Positions 33,736-43,471 are shown, numbered from the stretch's first letter. The stretch: 64,000 nucleotides of DNA from Candidatus Gastranaerophilales bacterium (GCA_944322975.1 CALUQS010000048.1:1-64000), one strand, 5' to 3'. Program-made: numbers and translations. Notes: generated by a model from the sequence alone, not told the origin.

Positions 33736-34065
33736 ATGGCTAATGTAGTTGAATTAACAGATGAAAATTTTGATACACAGATTAAAAGCACAACCAATCC
33801 GGTTCTTGTTGATTTTTTTGCACCCTGGTGCGGACATTGCAAAGTGCAGGAACCTATTATAACTAAACTTGCTGATGAGATGAAAGACAAAGCAGTGATA
33901 GCAAAGATAAATGTTGATGAAAACCGTGACACTGCCGCAAGATTTTTTGTAAGCGGAATACCGTCTATGCTGGTATTTAAAAACGGAAAACTGGTTGATC
34001 AGATTGCCGGTGTGCGACAGATGGTTGAGTTAAAAAAACTTGTCGAAAAATATCAGAATACTTGA
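33736..34065 (+). CDS. Thioredoxin with a CGHC active site
   Basis: The 109-residue thioredoxin fold has VLVDFFAPWCGHCKVQEP (22-40), the cis-Pro loop GIPSMLVFKNG (about 73-83) and the usual C-terminal helix. The redox pair is Cys32-Gly-His-Cys35. The CGHC sequence is typical of protein disulfide isomerases rather than the CGPC of standard thioredoxins, so the redox potential may be more oxidising. There is no signal peptide, hence it is cytoplasmic. AAGGGAG precedes the ATG. Confidence 0.93.
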   Translation: MANVVELTDENFDTQIKSTTNPVLVDFFAPWCGHCKVQEPIITKLADEMKDKAVIAKINVDENRDTAARFFVSGIPSMLVFKNGKLVDQIAGVRQMVELKKLVEKYQNT

Positions 34066-34110
34066 TTATTTTATATTGCAAACTGTCAAAAAAGACAGCA
34101 CCTGTCTTTT

Positions 34111-34731
34111 TCACTCAATATCTTTGCAGGCAAATTGAAGGAAACTGCCCATCAGGTTTTCGTTCCAAACTTTTACCGTAGGAGGAACTTTAAGCACAAC
34201 CGGAGTAAAATTCCATATATATTTTATGTTTGATTCAATTAAAAACTCTGCAACCTGTTGTGCTGCCTGCCGGGGAACTGTTAAGATTGCAATTTCTACC
34301 CCCAGTCTTTGCACAAGGTTTGGCAGCTTTGATATATGAAAAATTTGTTTGTTGTTAACCTGAATATCTATTTTTTGCGGGTCATTATCAAACAGTGCAA
34401 GTATATTCAAACCGTAGCTGTTAAAGCTGTCATATTTTGCCAGTGCAAGCCCCAGGTGACCGGAACCGACAATAAAAGCGTCTTTTGTCTTTGAAAAGCC
34501 GAGGGTCTTTTCAATAGAGTCTTTAAGGTCTTTTACCATATAACCAACACGACATTTGCCAGCATTATTCAGCAGTTTAAAATCTTTACGTACTTGAGAA
34601 TCGTCTATACCGAGTCTTTGTGCAATTTGAGGGCTGGAGATTGTTTCTATTCCCGCCTCAATGTATTCAACCATAATACTGTGGTATAGAGTTAATCTGT
34701 TTGAAACTTTTTCAGGTATATTTTTGCTCAT
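34111..34731 (-). CDS. rex: Redox-sensing transcriptional repressor Rex
   Basis: Senses the NADH/NAD+ ratio and represses fermentation and hydrogenase genes when NAD+ is high. The 206 residues have the Rex winged helix (RLTLYHSIMVEY, ISSPQIAQRLGIDDSQVRKDFKLL) and the Rossmann domain with FIVGSGHLGLALA (near 85-97) and ALFDNDP. The C-terminal swapped helix contains NENLMGSFLQF. One small deviation is GHLG where GNLG is usual. It fits the HydE gene and anaerobic genes in the window. Confidence 0.94.
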   Translation of the reverse strand: MSKNIPEKVSNRLTLYHSIMVEYIEAGIETISSPQIAQRLGIDDSQVRKDFKLLNNAGKCRVGYMVKDLKDSIEKTLGFSKTKDAFIVGSGHLGLALAKYDSFNSYGLNILALFDNDPQKIDIQVNNKQIFHISKLPNLVQRLGVEIAILTVPRQAAQQVAEFLIESNIKYIWNFTPVVLKVPPTVKVWNENLMGSFLQFACKDIE

Positions 34732-34813
34732 AATCTAATCTCTTTAATTAAATAAGATTATATACTAAATCAAGAAAAAAATCACGATTTATATTTTGTC
34801 ACGATTAACCGCT

Positions 34814-36133
34814 TTAGAGATTCTCTTCAAACAAGTCAAAATCTTCATTGTTAACTTCACGCAAGAAATCAATCCAATCCGTGTAATAATCTGTGAGTGC
34901 GTTGATATAACCTGTTACAATATCCTGATAAGATTGCTGCATAACAATAACAGAGGTCAGGTCAGTTTTTCCAGCATAGTAATTTTTTTTTGAAATTTTT
35001 ATAAGTTCTTCTGAATCTTTAATAAGTTTTTGTTTGTAAAATAATAAATTTGTTCTTGAGGTAGAAAATCTGTCATAAGCCGAGTTCAGGTCTTTCAGGG
35101 CTTTATTCTTTGCCGATTCATATTTTATTTGAGCCTGTTGCACCTGTAGTTTAGCATTCTGGATTTCCGGTTTATATGTATAAAAAACAGGGATATTGTT
35201 AATGCCTGCTGCTGCAAAAGCTCCCGGCTCAATGCGGCCTGTATCGCTGTGTGATTGCGGAAGATAAGAGTAGCCGCCGGAAATTTCTATATCCGGAATT
35301 CTCTGGCGCTCAATAATGGTCGCGTTCTTTTTAGCTATATCTATTTCTTGTTTTGACGCAGCTATATCAAGCCTTTTTTCAAGTGCGCGGTTAGCAATTT
35401 TTTCAAAAGGCGGTATCGGCCGGTTCAAGTCCGGTGTTTTTAGTGAAATAAATACGGTTTCATCAGGCAGATTGTCCTCTTTGGTATCGTATATTATATT
35501 GGAGGTCTCTTTAAGGTTGAGTGTTTTATTAAAGTTGTTTCTTGCCGTTGTTACACCGGTTTTAGCAGCGTTAATTTTAGTTTCCAGCTGGTTTAGTGCA
35601 ATTTGTGCTTGTATTACATCTGTTTGTGATATTTTGTTGGAAGAATATTTATTTTGGGCAATATTTAAAAGTTCGTTGAGCAACTCTTTTTGTTCCAGAA
35701 GACAGCCCATTATTGTTTTTGCCCCGACAAGATCGGCATAGGTTTCTCTTACATCCATTTCCAGTGTAAATTCTGACAATTTTACTTCAATTTCTTTTTT
35801 ATAAAGATTTGATTTAGCCAGATTTTTTCTGGGGGCTCGTTTGGCTATTTCAAGAGTTTCGGATACTCCTATCTGCTGCGGTTCGCTTTTGCCTGCATTT
35901 CCAAAGTTATAAAAAAGGTTTACATCGGGATTTTTCAGCCTGTTAGCACTTTTTATATTGTTTTTGGCAAGCACTACATCAATCCTTGCCGCTTGAAGAT
36001 CCAGATTGTTGGAAAGAGAAAGCTCAATAGCATCATCGAGGTCGATTTTTTTTATTTCTTCCCCTAAACAGGTATTTAATGTTATTGTCGATGTTATTAA
36101 AGCAGTTAGCAGTGTTTTTATAAATTTATTCAT
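34814..36133 (-). CDS. TolC-like outer-membrane efflux protein
   Basis: An outer-membrane factor of about 440 residues. A signal peptide MNKFIKTLLTALITSTITL precedes two repeated coiled-coil/beta units, including LDDAIELSLSNNLDLQAARIDV and TDVIQAQIALNQLETKI. The second half mirrors these (LEKRLDIAASKQEIDIAKKN, TDLTSVIVMQQSYQDIV). It forms a trimeric channel for type I secretion or efflux. ATG 36133 is preferred; ATG 36148 is in frame too. It overlaps the end of the AsmA gene. Confidence 0.87.
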   Translation of the reverse strand: MNKFIKTLLTALITSTITLNTCLGEEIKKIDLDDAIELSLSNNLDLQAARIDVVLAKNNIKSANRLKNPDVNLFYNFGNAGKSEPQQIGVSETLEIAKRAPRKNLAKSNLYKKEIEVKLSEFTLEMDVRETYADLVGAKTIMGCLLEQKELLNELLNIAQNKYSSNKISQTDVIQAQIALNQLETKINAAKTGVTTARNNFNKTLNLKETSNIIYDTKEDNLPDETVFISLKTPDLNRPIPPFEKIANRALEKRLDIAASKQEIDIAKKNATIIERQRIPDIEISGGYSYLPQSHSDTGRIEPGAFAAAGINNIPVFYTYKPEIQNAKLQVQQAQIKYESAKNKALKDLNSAYDRFSTSRTNLLFYKQKLIKDSEELIKISKKNYYAGKTDLTSVIVMQQSYQDIVTGYINALTDYYTDWIDFLREVNNEDFDLFEENL

Positions 36134-39100
36134 TATTCTGTGTTTCATTTGGCTCTGTAGATTGTGTTTGTTCGTTTTGGTTTTGTGTTGTTTCTTTTGA
36201 ATTTTTATAAAGATTATAAATTCCGCCTAACACTTTTGCGGCCTTGCTTTCTTGCAGCTTTTGAACTTTTTCATTGTTTTTTACAGACTCTGCAATATTT
36301 TGTTTAACCTGTTGTTTGGTCTGTTGTGCTTTTTGCTGAACCTGCTGTTTTAATTCTTCTTTTGTTACAGGTGTTGAGGATTTTTCTTCTGCCTGATTTT
36401 CTAGTTCTGCTTGTTCTTCTTTAATAATTTCAGGAGTGTTTAACCATTTGAACCCGTCAAAAGCAGACGCAGGATTGTTCAGGTTTCCGTTTAAGTTGAC
36501 TTTAAAAGATTTTGTCCCGGTTTGAGCCGGAGTTAAGTCAGGTATTGATTCTAACACGGTTTTGTTAGCAGCCTCGTTATAGGAATTCATTGCAGAAGCT
36601 ATTTTAGAACCGAATGTAGGAATCAATGAAACAAACTTTTCCACAGACAGGTTTGACACTGGTCCGAGAGCTGTCACAACTTCATTTGAGAGTGAACCTA
36701 AAATTTCAATTTTAGAATCCATAGAAAGTATATTAACTGTCCCCTTCAATAAAAGAGACATGTTGTTTCCTGACATTTTTACCTGTTCCAGTATTGCGTT
36801 GCCGCCTGATAGTTTAACATTACCGGTCAAGTATGAAAACTTGCCCGTATTGTATGGTGATATTGTATTAATAACGCTGCCAAGCTGTGTTTTTACAAAG
36901 CTTTGTGACAGCAGATTATCTGCATTAAGAAAACTTTCAAAACGTCCGAGACTGCCTAATTGCCCGTCTTTTAGGCTAAAATCAGCAGTGCCGTTGAGCG
37001 ATTTCATTTGTTGTTCGTAAGTTGAACCGCTCAGTTTTACATCGGCATTAAAGTCCATATTACTTAAAACCTGATCTTTTAAACCGATGAAAACACTTAC
37101 AGCCTGATTTGCGTCTATTTTGGTGCCTTTGGCTTTTGCGGTTATGTCTGTTGTTTTCAGGTTGTATGAAATATTTGCGTCAACAGTTCCGTTATATACC
37201 GTTGCTTTAAGGTCAGGTATTCTTATAAGGTCATTTAAAAGGGTAAAATTACCCGTAATATTTGTTGCATTAAAGTTGCCGCCAACTTGCTTCATTGTAA
37301 ATTTCTTTATATCCGCACTGCCGTTAGAAATTTTTACGGGTAGTACATTGCCTGGCGCAGCAGTTGCAGGCACAGAGGATTGATTGGTTGACGCAAAAAA
37401 TGCGTTCATTTTGTCCATTGCAACAAAAAGATTATCCGCATTCAAATCATTGCTTGAAAGTTTCATTGATTTTATAACAAAAATGTCGCCGAAAGTCGTT
37501 GAGGCGTCCGCAATAATATTTAATACGGTTTTATTTATATCAAGATTTTGAATATTAGCGGTAATAGTGTTGTCGTTAAATTCTAAATCTACCCCCTCTG
37601 CTTTAGTAAGCAAGGAAGGAAGATTTATCTCTTTTATGGAAAAGAACCCTTTATAGGCAGGAGCATTTAATGTGCCCTGAATATTTAAATCTCCTCGTGC
37701 ATTTAACGATGCATCCTGCATAAGCGGATGGGAAAGCGAAACAGGCTCTGGTATACTGAATTGTATTTTCATCTCAGGGTAATTCGAGGATATATTGCTA
37801 ATAGTACCTGTTATTCCTGCAATTTTGGCTGCACCCTTTTTGTTTTTACTAAAATCTTCAGACATTGTTGATTTTGAAGGCAAGTACAAAGATACATCAG
37901 CTATATCAAGATTATCGTTTGTATATGACATCTCAGCGTTAACAAGTCCTGTTTTGCCAATCATTTTCTTTACGCTTAAAGGAGAAAAATAGTTGCCGCT
38001 GTCAGGATAGGCCTGTGCTTTAATGTCTATTTTTTCAAGATTTCCGCCGACAAGTCCTTTAAAAGGTATTGCACCTTTATTGCCGATAAACGCTCTTATC
38101 TCTTTTGGCAGCAGAAGGTTTATATCGTTTGTTTTTACGGAACCGTCCGCAGTTATATCTATTTTCATATCTTTCAGGTAATCTTTAACATTCCCTGAAA
38201 CTTTAATTTTTGAAGAATTAAAGATAATATCAAACTGGTTTATCACAGCCTGCGACGGGTCAACATCTACTTTTAATGTAGGGATATTCAAAGAGATTGC
38301 AGGCATGGGCTGTCTTGTTTTCATCAGAAAATTTGTAAGCATAACGTCAACATCCGGCTGAATTTCTGATAATTTCCCCTTTAAAATAACATCTATGTTG
38401 AGTATACCGCTGTTGAGCAAAAATGATTTTTTCATATCAGCCGGGGCAAAGGCATTAAACAACGGGGCTATGTTTATATTTCCGGAAGAAACAGATATAT
38501 CAGTATTAGACGAGGAATCAATAAAACCTCCGGCTGTGATTTTTGTTCCGTTAACAAGTGTATATGCTTTTTTTATGTTTAATGTGTTGTTTGAAAAATC
38601 AATATCAGCAGTGATATTGTTGATTGTCACAGGGATTATTTTATGGGCTACAGAACCTTCTGCAATATTGAAGGTTCCAGAAGATTCGAATTTTTTTAAG
38701 TCCGTTTTTATGTTAAAGTTTGATTTTAAATATCCTGCAACTTTTAAAGATGCAAGGTCATTTTTCATATTAACAGAGTTTAAAAGAGCAACAGCAAAGT
38801 TTTGTATGCTTGAAAAACTTATTTTATCTGTATTCAGATTCAGGTCAACAAGAGTTTTTCTTCCGGTGGTTATATCAGATTTTACACCGGCTTTTTCGTC
38901 TTTGCTTACATATACTACAGAATCAATATTTGTTTCATGTCCTTTTGCAAGCAGGTGAAAATAGCTGTCGGGCAGCTTTTTACCGTTTAATTTAATACTC
39001 AGTTTGTCAATATTTAAGTACCCGTCAAGGTCTATATGCCCTTCATGTTCTTTAGCTGCAATATCAGCCTTTATATCAGCTGTCGGGTTGTATTTAACAA

Positions 39101-39854
39101 GCTCCTGTATAAAATCAATGTCCGGAGCAGTTGTGGTTTGTACTGTCTGTTCATTTGTTTTAAATACCGGCCAAAAGCTTGAAAATTTGATATCATAGTT
39201 AATATTAGTGTTTTTATTGACAAGTATTTTTCCGTCTGTAGTGACTCTAAAATGTTTGTTTAAAACAGCTTTGTCAAAAATAAAATTATTGCCTTTGATA
39301 CTTATACTATTTGAGGATAATTTATCATTAAAAGTTAATGAGTAATCTGTAACTGTTACAACCGGAAGATTTGGTGATATTTTAACAGGAAGTTCCGCTG
39401 TAGTTGTTTGTGTAGTTTGCGCCGATTGTTCAAGATTTTTTGTTATGTATTCAACAATGTCAATATTTCCGTCAGCAAGAAACTCAACGGATAAAGACGG
39501 GCTGTCAGCGATAATATCACTGATTTTAACAGTTTTAAATACTAACGGAAGAAGTTCTATTTTTGCCTGCGCATTTTGTAATTGTGCTATATTTTTCCCG
39601 TCAGGATAGGATAAGTTTAGCCCGCTAATATTTACCCCTGCTTTAAGTCCAGGTGTAGTCACAAGTTTTATATCCTGAAAGTCTAAATTTAGCTTTACAC
39701 TTTGCTGAACAAGTTTTTGTATGTCATCTTTGTAATTATTGAGATTTAAAATTGCAGGCAGAACAAAGACAAACCCCGCATAAAGCAAAAAGATTACGCA
39801 AAGTACTACAGAAACAAATATCTTATGCTTTTTAATAATTTCTATAAAATTCAT
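36126..39854 (-). CDS. AsmA/TamB-like large envelope protein
   Basis: The 1242-residue protein is anchored by one N-terminal helix (IFVSVVLCVIFLLYAGFVFVLPAIL, about 13-37). Next comes the AsmA signature with LPAILNLNNYKDDIQKLVQQ and INISGLNLSYPDGK. A very long periplasmic beta-rich region follows, with repeats of the N-x-x-I-x-G type. The AsmA-2 C-terminal module lies at about 950-1150 (LNGTADFSLKDGQLG, MSLLLKGTVNI). The tail is a Gln/Lys/Glu-rich low-complexity coil. Such proteins are thought to conduct phospholipids to the outer membrane. It shares a transcript with the TolC-like gene. Confidence 0.87.
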   Translation of the reverse strand: MNFIEIIKKHKIFVSVVLCVIFLLYAGFVFVLPAILNLNNYKDDIQKLVQQSVKLNLDFQDIKLVTTPGLKAGVNISGLNLSYPDGKNIAQLQNAQAKIELLPLVFKTVKISDIIADSPSLSVEFLADGNIDIVEYITKNLEQSAQTTQTTTAELPVKISPNLPVVTVTDYSLTFNDKLSSNSISIKGNNFIFDKAVLNKHFRVTTDGKILVNKNTNINYDIKFSSFWPVFKTNEQTVQTTTAPDIDFIQELVKYNPTADIKADIAAKEHEGHIDLDGYLNIDKLSIKLNGKKLPDSYFHLLAKGHETNIDSVVYVSKDEKAGVKSDITTGRKTLVDLNLNTDKISFSSIQNFAVALLNSVNMKNDLASLKVAGYLKSNFNIKTDLKKFESSGTFNIAEGSVAHKIIPVTINNITADIDFSNNTLNIKKAYTLVNGTKITAGGFIDSSSNTDISVSSGNINIAPLFNAFAPADMKKSFLLNSGILNIDVILKGKLSEIQPDVDVMLTNFLMKTRQPMPAISLNIPTLKVDVDPSQAVINQFDIIFNSSKIKVSGNVKDYLKDMKIDITADGSVKTNDINLLLPKEIRAFIGNKGAIPFKGLVGGNLEKIDIKAQAYPDSGNYFSPLSVKKMIGKTGLVNAEMSYTNDNLDIADVSLYLPSKSTMSEDFSKNKKGAAKIAGITGTISNISSNYPEMKIQFSIPEPVSLSHPLMQDASLNARGDLNIQGTLNAPAYKGFFSIKEINLPSLLTKAEGVDLEFNDNTITANIQNLDINKTVLNIIADASTTFGDIFVIKSMKLSSNDLNADNLFVAMDKMNAFFASTNQSSVPATAAPGNVLPVKISNGSADIKKFTMKQVGGNFNATNITGNFTLLNDLIRIPDLKATVYNGTVDANISYNLKTTDITAKAKGTKIDANQAVSVFIGLKDQVLSNMDFNADVKLSGSTYEQQMKSLNGTADFSLKDGQLGSLGRFESFLNADNLLSQSFVKTQLGSVINTISPYNTGKFSYLTGNVKLSGGNAILEQVKMSGNNMSLLLKGTVNILSMDSKIEILGSLSNEVVTALGPVSNLSVEKFVSLIPTFGSKIASAMNSYNEAANKTVLESIPDLTPAQTGTKSFKVNLNGNLNNPASAFDGFKWLNTPEIIKEEQAELENQAEEKSSTPVTKEELKQQVQQKAQQTKQQVKQNIAESVKNNEKVQKLQESKAAKVLGGIYNLYKNSKETTQNQNEQTQSTEPNETQNNE

Positions 39855-39934
39855 TATTATCCATCCCCGTGTTTTATTATTATTGTCTATTATATTAACA
39901 AAAATACTTCATATTGTGTATTAATTAACAATTT

Positions 39935-40024
39935 TATATAGTCAACTGACTCCGATATAATAACTATACTGCACGCCATACATATCAGGATGCCCTAGGT
40001 TACAAGCGAGGTCTCACTCAGACA
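39935..40024. repeat. Dispersed intergenic repeat, copy C
   Basis: The left end TATATAGTCAACTGACTCCG (39935-39954) is nearly the same as copy A. The segment 39975-40024 is nearly the same as copy B, beginning GCCATACATATCAGGA and ending CTCAGACA. It lies in the 320-bp divergent gap between the AsmA and Gfo/Idh genes and is the most compact copy (90 bp), without the inserted hairpin of B. The rest of the gap is AT-rich and holds no gene. Confidence 0.6.
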
Positions 40025-40174
40025 AATTTTCTATACATGCCGTTATTAACAAGTTTCGCCGATTGTATCAATTATGTTAAATAATTATCACCTTTATATA
40101 ATATTAATTTGATTTTTTGTTTTTCGCGTTGATATAATTGGATAATTAAAGAATAGTTTGACAGGGGATTATAA

Positions 40175-41185
40175 ATGAGTTCAGCAAAACCAACCACAAA
40201 AGTAGCGGTGTTAGGGGCAGGAATCTGGGGTAAAAATCTTGTAAGAAATTTTTATAACCTTAATTACCTTCACACTGTTTGTGATATGGATGAAGAAAAC
40301 CGTAAAAAAGTTAATGCAGATTATCCGGAAATATACACCACACCTGATTTTAATGAAGTTTTAAACAATAAAGATATCAATGCAGTCGTTATTGCAACCC
40401 CCAGTCATACCCATTTTAAACTTGTAAAACAGGCTCTGGAAGCCGAAAAACATGTTTATGTAGAAAAACCTATTGCAACGGCCAGCAACGAGGCTCTTAT
40501 TTTAAAAGAGCTTGCAGAGTCAAAAAAACTTGTCTTGATGGTAGGACACCTGCTGTTGTATCATCCGGCAGTTAACCGGTTAAAAATGATTGTCTCCTCC
40601 GGTGAACTCGGAGAAATAAAATATGTTCAATCAGACAGATTAAACATAAACTACTTTAAAAATGACAGAAGTGTTATGTGGGATTTAGCGCCGCATGATG
40701 TTTCAATGGTTAGCTATATTCTCGGAGAAGAACCTGCTCAGGTTATATCTGCAATGGGGGTAAGTTCTGAGGGCAATGAAATTATGGACATTACCCATAT
40801 TGAAATTGAATACGAGTCAGGTTGTATTGCTCACATATCTGACAGCTGGATTCATCCTCAAAAAAGAGTAAATCTCATGCTCAGAGGAACCAAAGGGTCG
40901 GCTATGTTTGATGACACGTTAAAAGAAAATAAATTGCAAGTGTTTAAGAATGACAAGCCAAATTCCGGCAGTACAATTGCTCTTGATTACATAGAAATAG
41001 AACCTTTAAAACTGGAATGCGAACACTTTGTTAAGTGTATAGAAAACGGAAAAAAAGCGAGAAGTGACGGAGAAAACGGATATTTTGTAGTAAAAATTCT
41101 TGAAGATGCGGAAAAAATGATGTTAGGTGACAAACTTAAACTTTTAAACCAGCACAATTTTGTTTCGTCCAGAAGTAAACAGTAA
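40175..41185 (+). CDS. Gfo/Idh/MocA family oxidoreductase
   Basis: NAD(P)-dependent sugar or cyclitol dehydrogenase of 336 residues. The Rossmann motif is VAVLGAGIWGKNLVRNF (about 10-26). AVVIATPSHTHFKL is near 71, the catalytic-type EKP is in HVYVEKPIAT (about 92-101), and the C-terminal domain has WDLAPHDVSMVSYIL. Related enzymes make UDP-sugar acids or amino sugars for surface glycans. The phosphatidyltransferase gene follows after 23 bp. The substrate cannot be read from sequence. Confidence 0.87.
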   Translation: MSSAKPTTKVAVLGAGIWGKNLVRNFYNLNYLHTVCDMDEENRKKVNADYPEIYTTPDFNEVLNNKDINAVVIATPSHTHFKLVKQALEAEKHVYVEKPIATASNEALILKELAESKKLVLMVGHLLLYHPAVNRLKMIVSSGELGEIKYVQSDRLNINYFKNDRSVMWDLAPHDVSMVSYILGEEPAQVISAMGVSSEGNEIMDITHIEIEYESGCIAHISDSWIHPQKRVNLMLRGTKGSAMFDDTLKENKLQVFKNDKPNSGSTIALDYIEIEPLKLECEHFVKCIENGKKARSDGENGYFVVKILEDAEKMMLGDKLKLLNQHNFVSSRSKQ

Positions 41186-41208
41186 TAAAACACGGAGGAG
41201 TATTTAAG

Positions 41209-41913
41209 ATGGCTAATTTAATAACAATTTTAAGGATGATTATAGCATTTATTGCCATAGGTTTGTTGTTTTATCAAACTCCGGCAAGCTATATAACTGC
41301 ATTTATTTTAACCGTTATAGCAATATGGTTTGACGGGTTGGACGGTTTTGTTGCAAGACTTTTGAATGAAAGTTCAAAATTCGGTGCAGTACTTGATATT
41401 TTAGGAGACAGAGTTGTTGAAAACATTTACTGGATAGTGTTTGCCGTACTGGGCTGGATACCGGTCTGGATTCCGTTAATTGTTGTAACAAGAGGGATTT
41501 TAACAGACGGAGTCAGAAGCATAGCACTTGAACACGGTTTTACAGCTTTTGGAAAAACAACAATGATGCAGACAAAACTCGGTCATTTTCTTGTGGCATC
41601 AAATTTTTCAAGAGGTTCATACGCAGTAACTAAAGCCCTTGCGTTTGCTTTAATGATTTTATGCAACTTTCCGTTTGCAACAATGACGTTGTTTCTTCAA
41701 GGAGAAGACCCTGTATTATCACAACAGGCGATTGATGCCTGGAGTCATTTTCATAACATTTGCATAGGTATTTGCCCGTTTGCTCATTTCTGTGTGTATG
41801 CAGCTGTTGTTTTCTGTGTTTTAAGAGGCTTGCCTGTTTTGATTGAAAGCAAAAGATTTTTTGTTGAAGACAAAAATGAAAAAAAAGAGCAGGAAACCAA
41901 AGAAAATAAATAA
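41209..41913 (+). CDS. CDP-alcohol phosphatidyltransferase
   Basis: Integral membrane enzyme of 234 residues that transfers a phosphatidyl group from CDP-diacylglycerol to an alcohol. The catalytic D-x2-DG-x2-AR-x8-G-x3-D-x3-D is complete (Asp42, Asp45-Gly46, Ala49-Arg50, Gly59, Asp63, Asp67). It is most like phosphatidylglycerophosphate synthase (PgsA), with the LITILRM start, but it is longer because of an insertion at about 160-195. GGAGGAG precedes the ATG. The charged KKEQETKENK tail is cytoplasmic. Confidence 0.88.
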   Translation: MANLITILRMIIAFIAIGLLFYQTPASYITAFILTVIAIWFDGLDGFVARLLNESSKFGAVLDILGDRVVENIYWIVFAVLGWIPVWIPLIVVTRGILTDGVRSIALEHGFTAFGKTTMMQTKLGHFLVASNFSRGSYAVTKALAFALMILCNFPFATMTLFLQGEDPVLSQQAIDAWSHFHNICIGICPFAHFCVYAAVVFCVLRGLPVLIESKRFFVEDKNEKKEQETKENK

Positions 41914-41939
41914 AAAATTTTCTATACTAAAATTTTTAT

Positions 41940-41978
41940 AACCGGCTGATTCAATAGTCTGCCGGTTATTTTTTTTTG
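41940..41978 (+). terminator. Rho-independent terminator
   Basis: AACCGGC (41940-41946) pairs with GCCGGTT (41961-41967) and is followed by ATTTTTTTTT. It ends the Gfo/Idh-phosphatidyltransferase pair. Confidence 0.88.
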
Positions 41979-42067
41979 TAACCAAATTTTTACAATTGTT
42001 ATTTTTAAATCAATTTTTACCGAAAAAAACCGTTTATATCTATATAGGAAAAGTGTGAAAGTTTTTT

Positions 42068-42913
42068 ATGGAAGTAACAAACAGCAGTTTTAATCATGTA
42101 AACAAAAAAGAAAAATCAAAAAGCAGAAACATGGGTGCATCACTGTTAGCAGCAGGCGCAGCACAGGTCGTTCCTGCTATTTCTACGCCTGCAACTATGG
42201 GCATAGTCTCAGAGATGAAAAAAATAGGAGATATTCCGACGGATAAAATAAATCTATTGCACGAAAAAGCAGATGAGGCAATCAAGCTTGCCGGACTGGA
42301 TAAATTCGGGGTAAAAATTCAACACCTTGCGAAACCAAAACAGCAGTCCACGTTAATCAGCTTGTTAATTGATCCGATTTCAATGGTTCAAAACGGTACG
42401 AATGCCGCATTTTTACCTTCAAAATACAGAGGATATGCAGCTAATACTATATTAATGCCGGAAAAGAATATATCATTTGCAGCTTTTCATGAAATCGGGC
42501 ATGCAATGAATCGTAATCTCAGCAAAATAGGCAGAGCGTTACAATATATGAGAACCCCGGGCATGTATGCTGCTGCAGCGTTAGCACTTTTTGGCGCCTT
42601 TACTAAAGAAAGTAAACCTCAAGATGGTCAGGAGCTTAGCAAAGCACAAAAAGTTAAAAACTTTGTAAGAGATAACGCCGGTAAATTATCTTTTGCAGCA
42701 ATGCTCCCAATGCTGGTTGAAGAAGGAATGGCTACTTTTAAGGGAGAAAAACTTGCTAAAAAACTTTTATCACCTGATATGATGAAAAATGTTACCAAAG
42801 GCAACAGAGTGGCTTATCTGTCATATCTCGTTGCGGCAGCCGGTTTGTGTCTCGGGTCTATGGCTGCAGTCAAGATAAAAGATTACTTTGTAGACAAAAA
42901 AGAAAATAAATAG
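42068..42913 (+). CDS. Predicted membrane metalloprotease-like protein (HEIGH motif)
   Basis: The 281-residue protein is not recognised as a named family. The zincin signature HEIGHAMNRN sits at 141-150, just after AANTILMPEKNISFAAF, an arrangement seen in small neutral-peptidase-like domains. LVEEGMATF (216-224) offers Glu218/Glu219 as a possible third zinc ligand. Hydrophobic stretches at about 165-178, 206-217 and 248-268 suggest a membrane association. The N-terminus is polar, then GASLLAAGAAQVVPAIS. It has its own terminators on both sides. Peptidase activity is an inference from the motif. Confidence 0.6.
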   Translation: MEVTNSSFNHVNKKEKSKSRNMGASLLAAGAAQVVPAISTPATMGIVSEMKKIGDIPTDKINLLHEKADEAIKLAGLDKFGVKIQHLAKPKQQSTLISLLIDPISMVQNGTNAAFLPSKYRGYAANTILMPEKNISFAAFHEIGHAMNRNLSKIGRALQYMRTPGMYAAAALALFGAFTKESKPQDGQELSKAQKVKNFVRDNAGKLSFAAMLPMLVEEGMATFKGEKLAKKLLSPDMMKNVTKGNRVAYLSYLVAAAGLCLGSMAAVKIKDYFVDKKENK

Positions 42914-42935
42914 ATTTCCTTTCTTTTTTCTAATA

Positions 42936-42987
42936 AAAAGCCTGCCGGTTTATCACTTGTATGATAAAATAATGGCAGGCTTTTTTA
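42936..42987 (+). terminator. Rho-independent terminator after the HEIGH-motif gene
   Basis: AAAAGCCTGCC (42936-42946) pairs with GGCAGGCTTTT (42974-42984), followed by TT. A smaller TATCA/TGATA inverted repeat lies in the loop. The trmL start is close downstream. Confidence 0.85.
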
Positions 42988-43003
42988 ATAAATGTAAAAG
43001 AAA

Positions 43004-43468
43004 ATGGATATAAAAACAAAACTTAATATAGTACTATATGAACCTGAAATACCTCAAAACACCGGCAATATAGTCAGGCTTGCCGCATGTACAAACTGTG
43101 ATGTTTATCTTGTGGGCAAACTCGGTTTTTCAATTGACAGCAGGCACTTAAAACGTGCAGGATTGGATTATTGGGACTCTGTAAACATTGAAAGAGTAGA
43201 AAATCTTGAAGATTTATGGGTAAAATTTCCGCAAAGCAGGTTTTATTACTTAACTACAAAGACTAAAAATCTTTACACTGATGCAAACTTTAAAGACGGA
43301 GATTTCCTTGTATTCGGCCCCGAGACAAGAGGACTGCCTGAAAAACTGCTAAATGACCAAGCTCAATATGCACTTACTATCCCCATGAAGGATGGACAAA
43401 GAAGCTTAAACTTATCCAACTCTGTTGCTATTGTTGTATATGAAGCACTGCGCCAGATAGGAGTATAA
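43004..43468 (+). CDS. trmL: tRNA (cytidine/uridine-34 2'-O)-methyltransferase
   Basis: SPOUT-class knotted methyltransferase that modifies the wobble base of certain leucine tRNAs. The 154 residues have NIVLYEPEIPQNTGNIVRLAACT (8-30), DYWDSV near 57, VFGPETRGLPEKLL (about 104-117), and the knot SLNLSNSVAIVVYEALRQ near the end. Length is usual. The nnrD gene follows after 3 bp. Confidence 0.94.
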   Translation: MDIKTKLNIVLYEPEIPQNTGNIVRLAACTNCDVYLVGKLGFSIDSRHLKRAGLDYWDSVNIERVENLEDLWVKFPQSRFYYLTTKTKNLYTDANFKDGDFLVFGPETRGLPEKLLNDQAQYALTIPMKDGQRSLNLSNSVAIVVYEALRQIGV

Positions 43469-43471
43469 AAA

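Noticed and set aside
36760-39198. Several open frames opposite the AsmA gene
   Set aside because: They lie inside a clear coding sequence on the other strand, have no ribosome-binding sites and read as low-complexity antisense.
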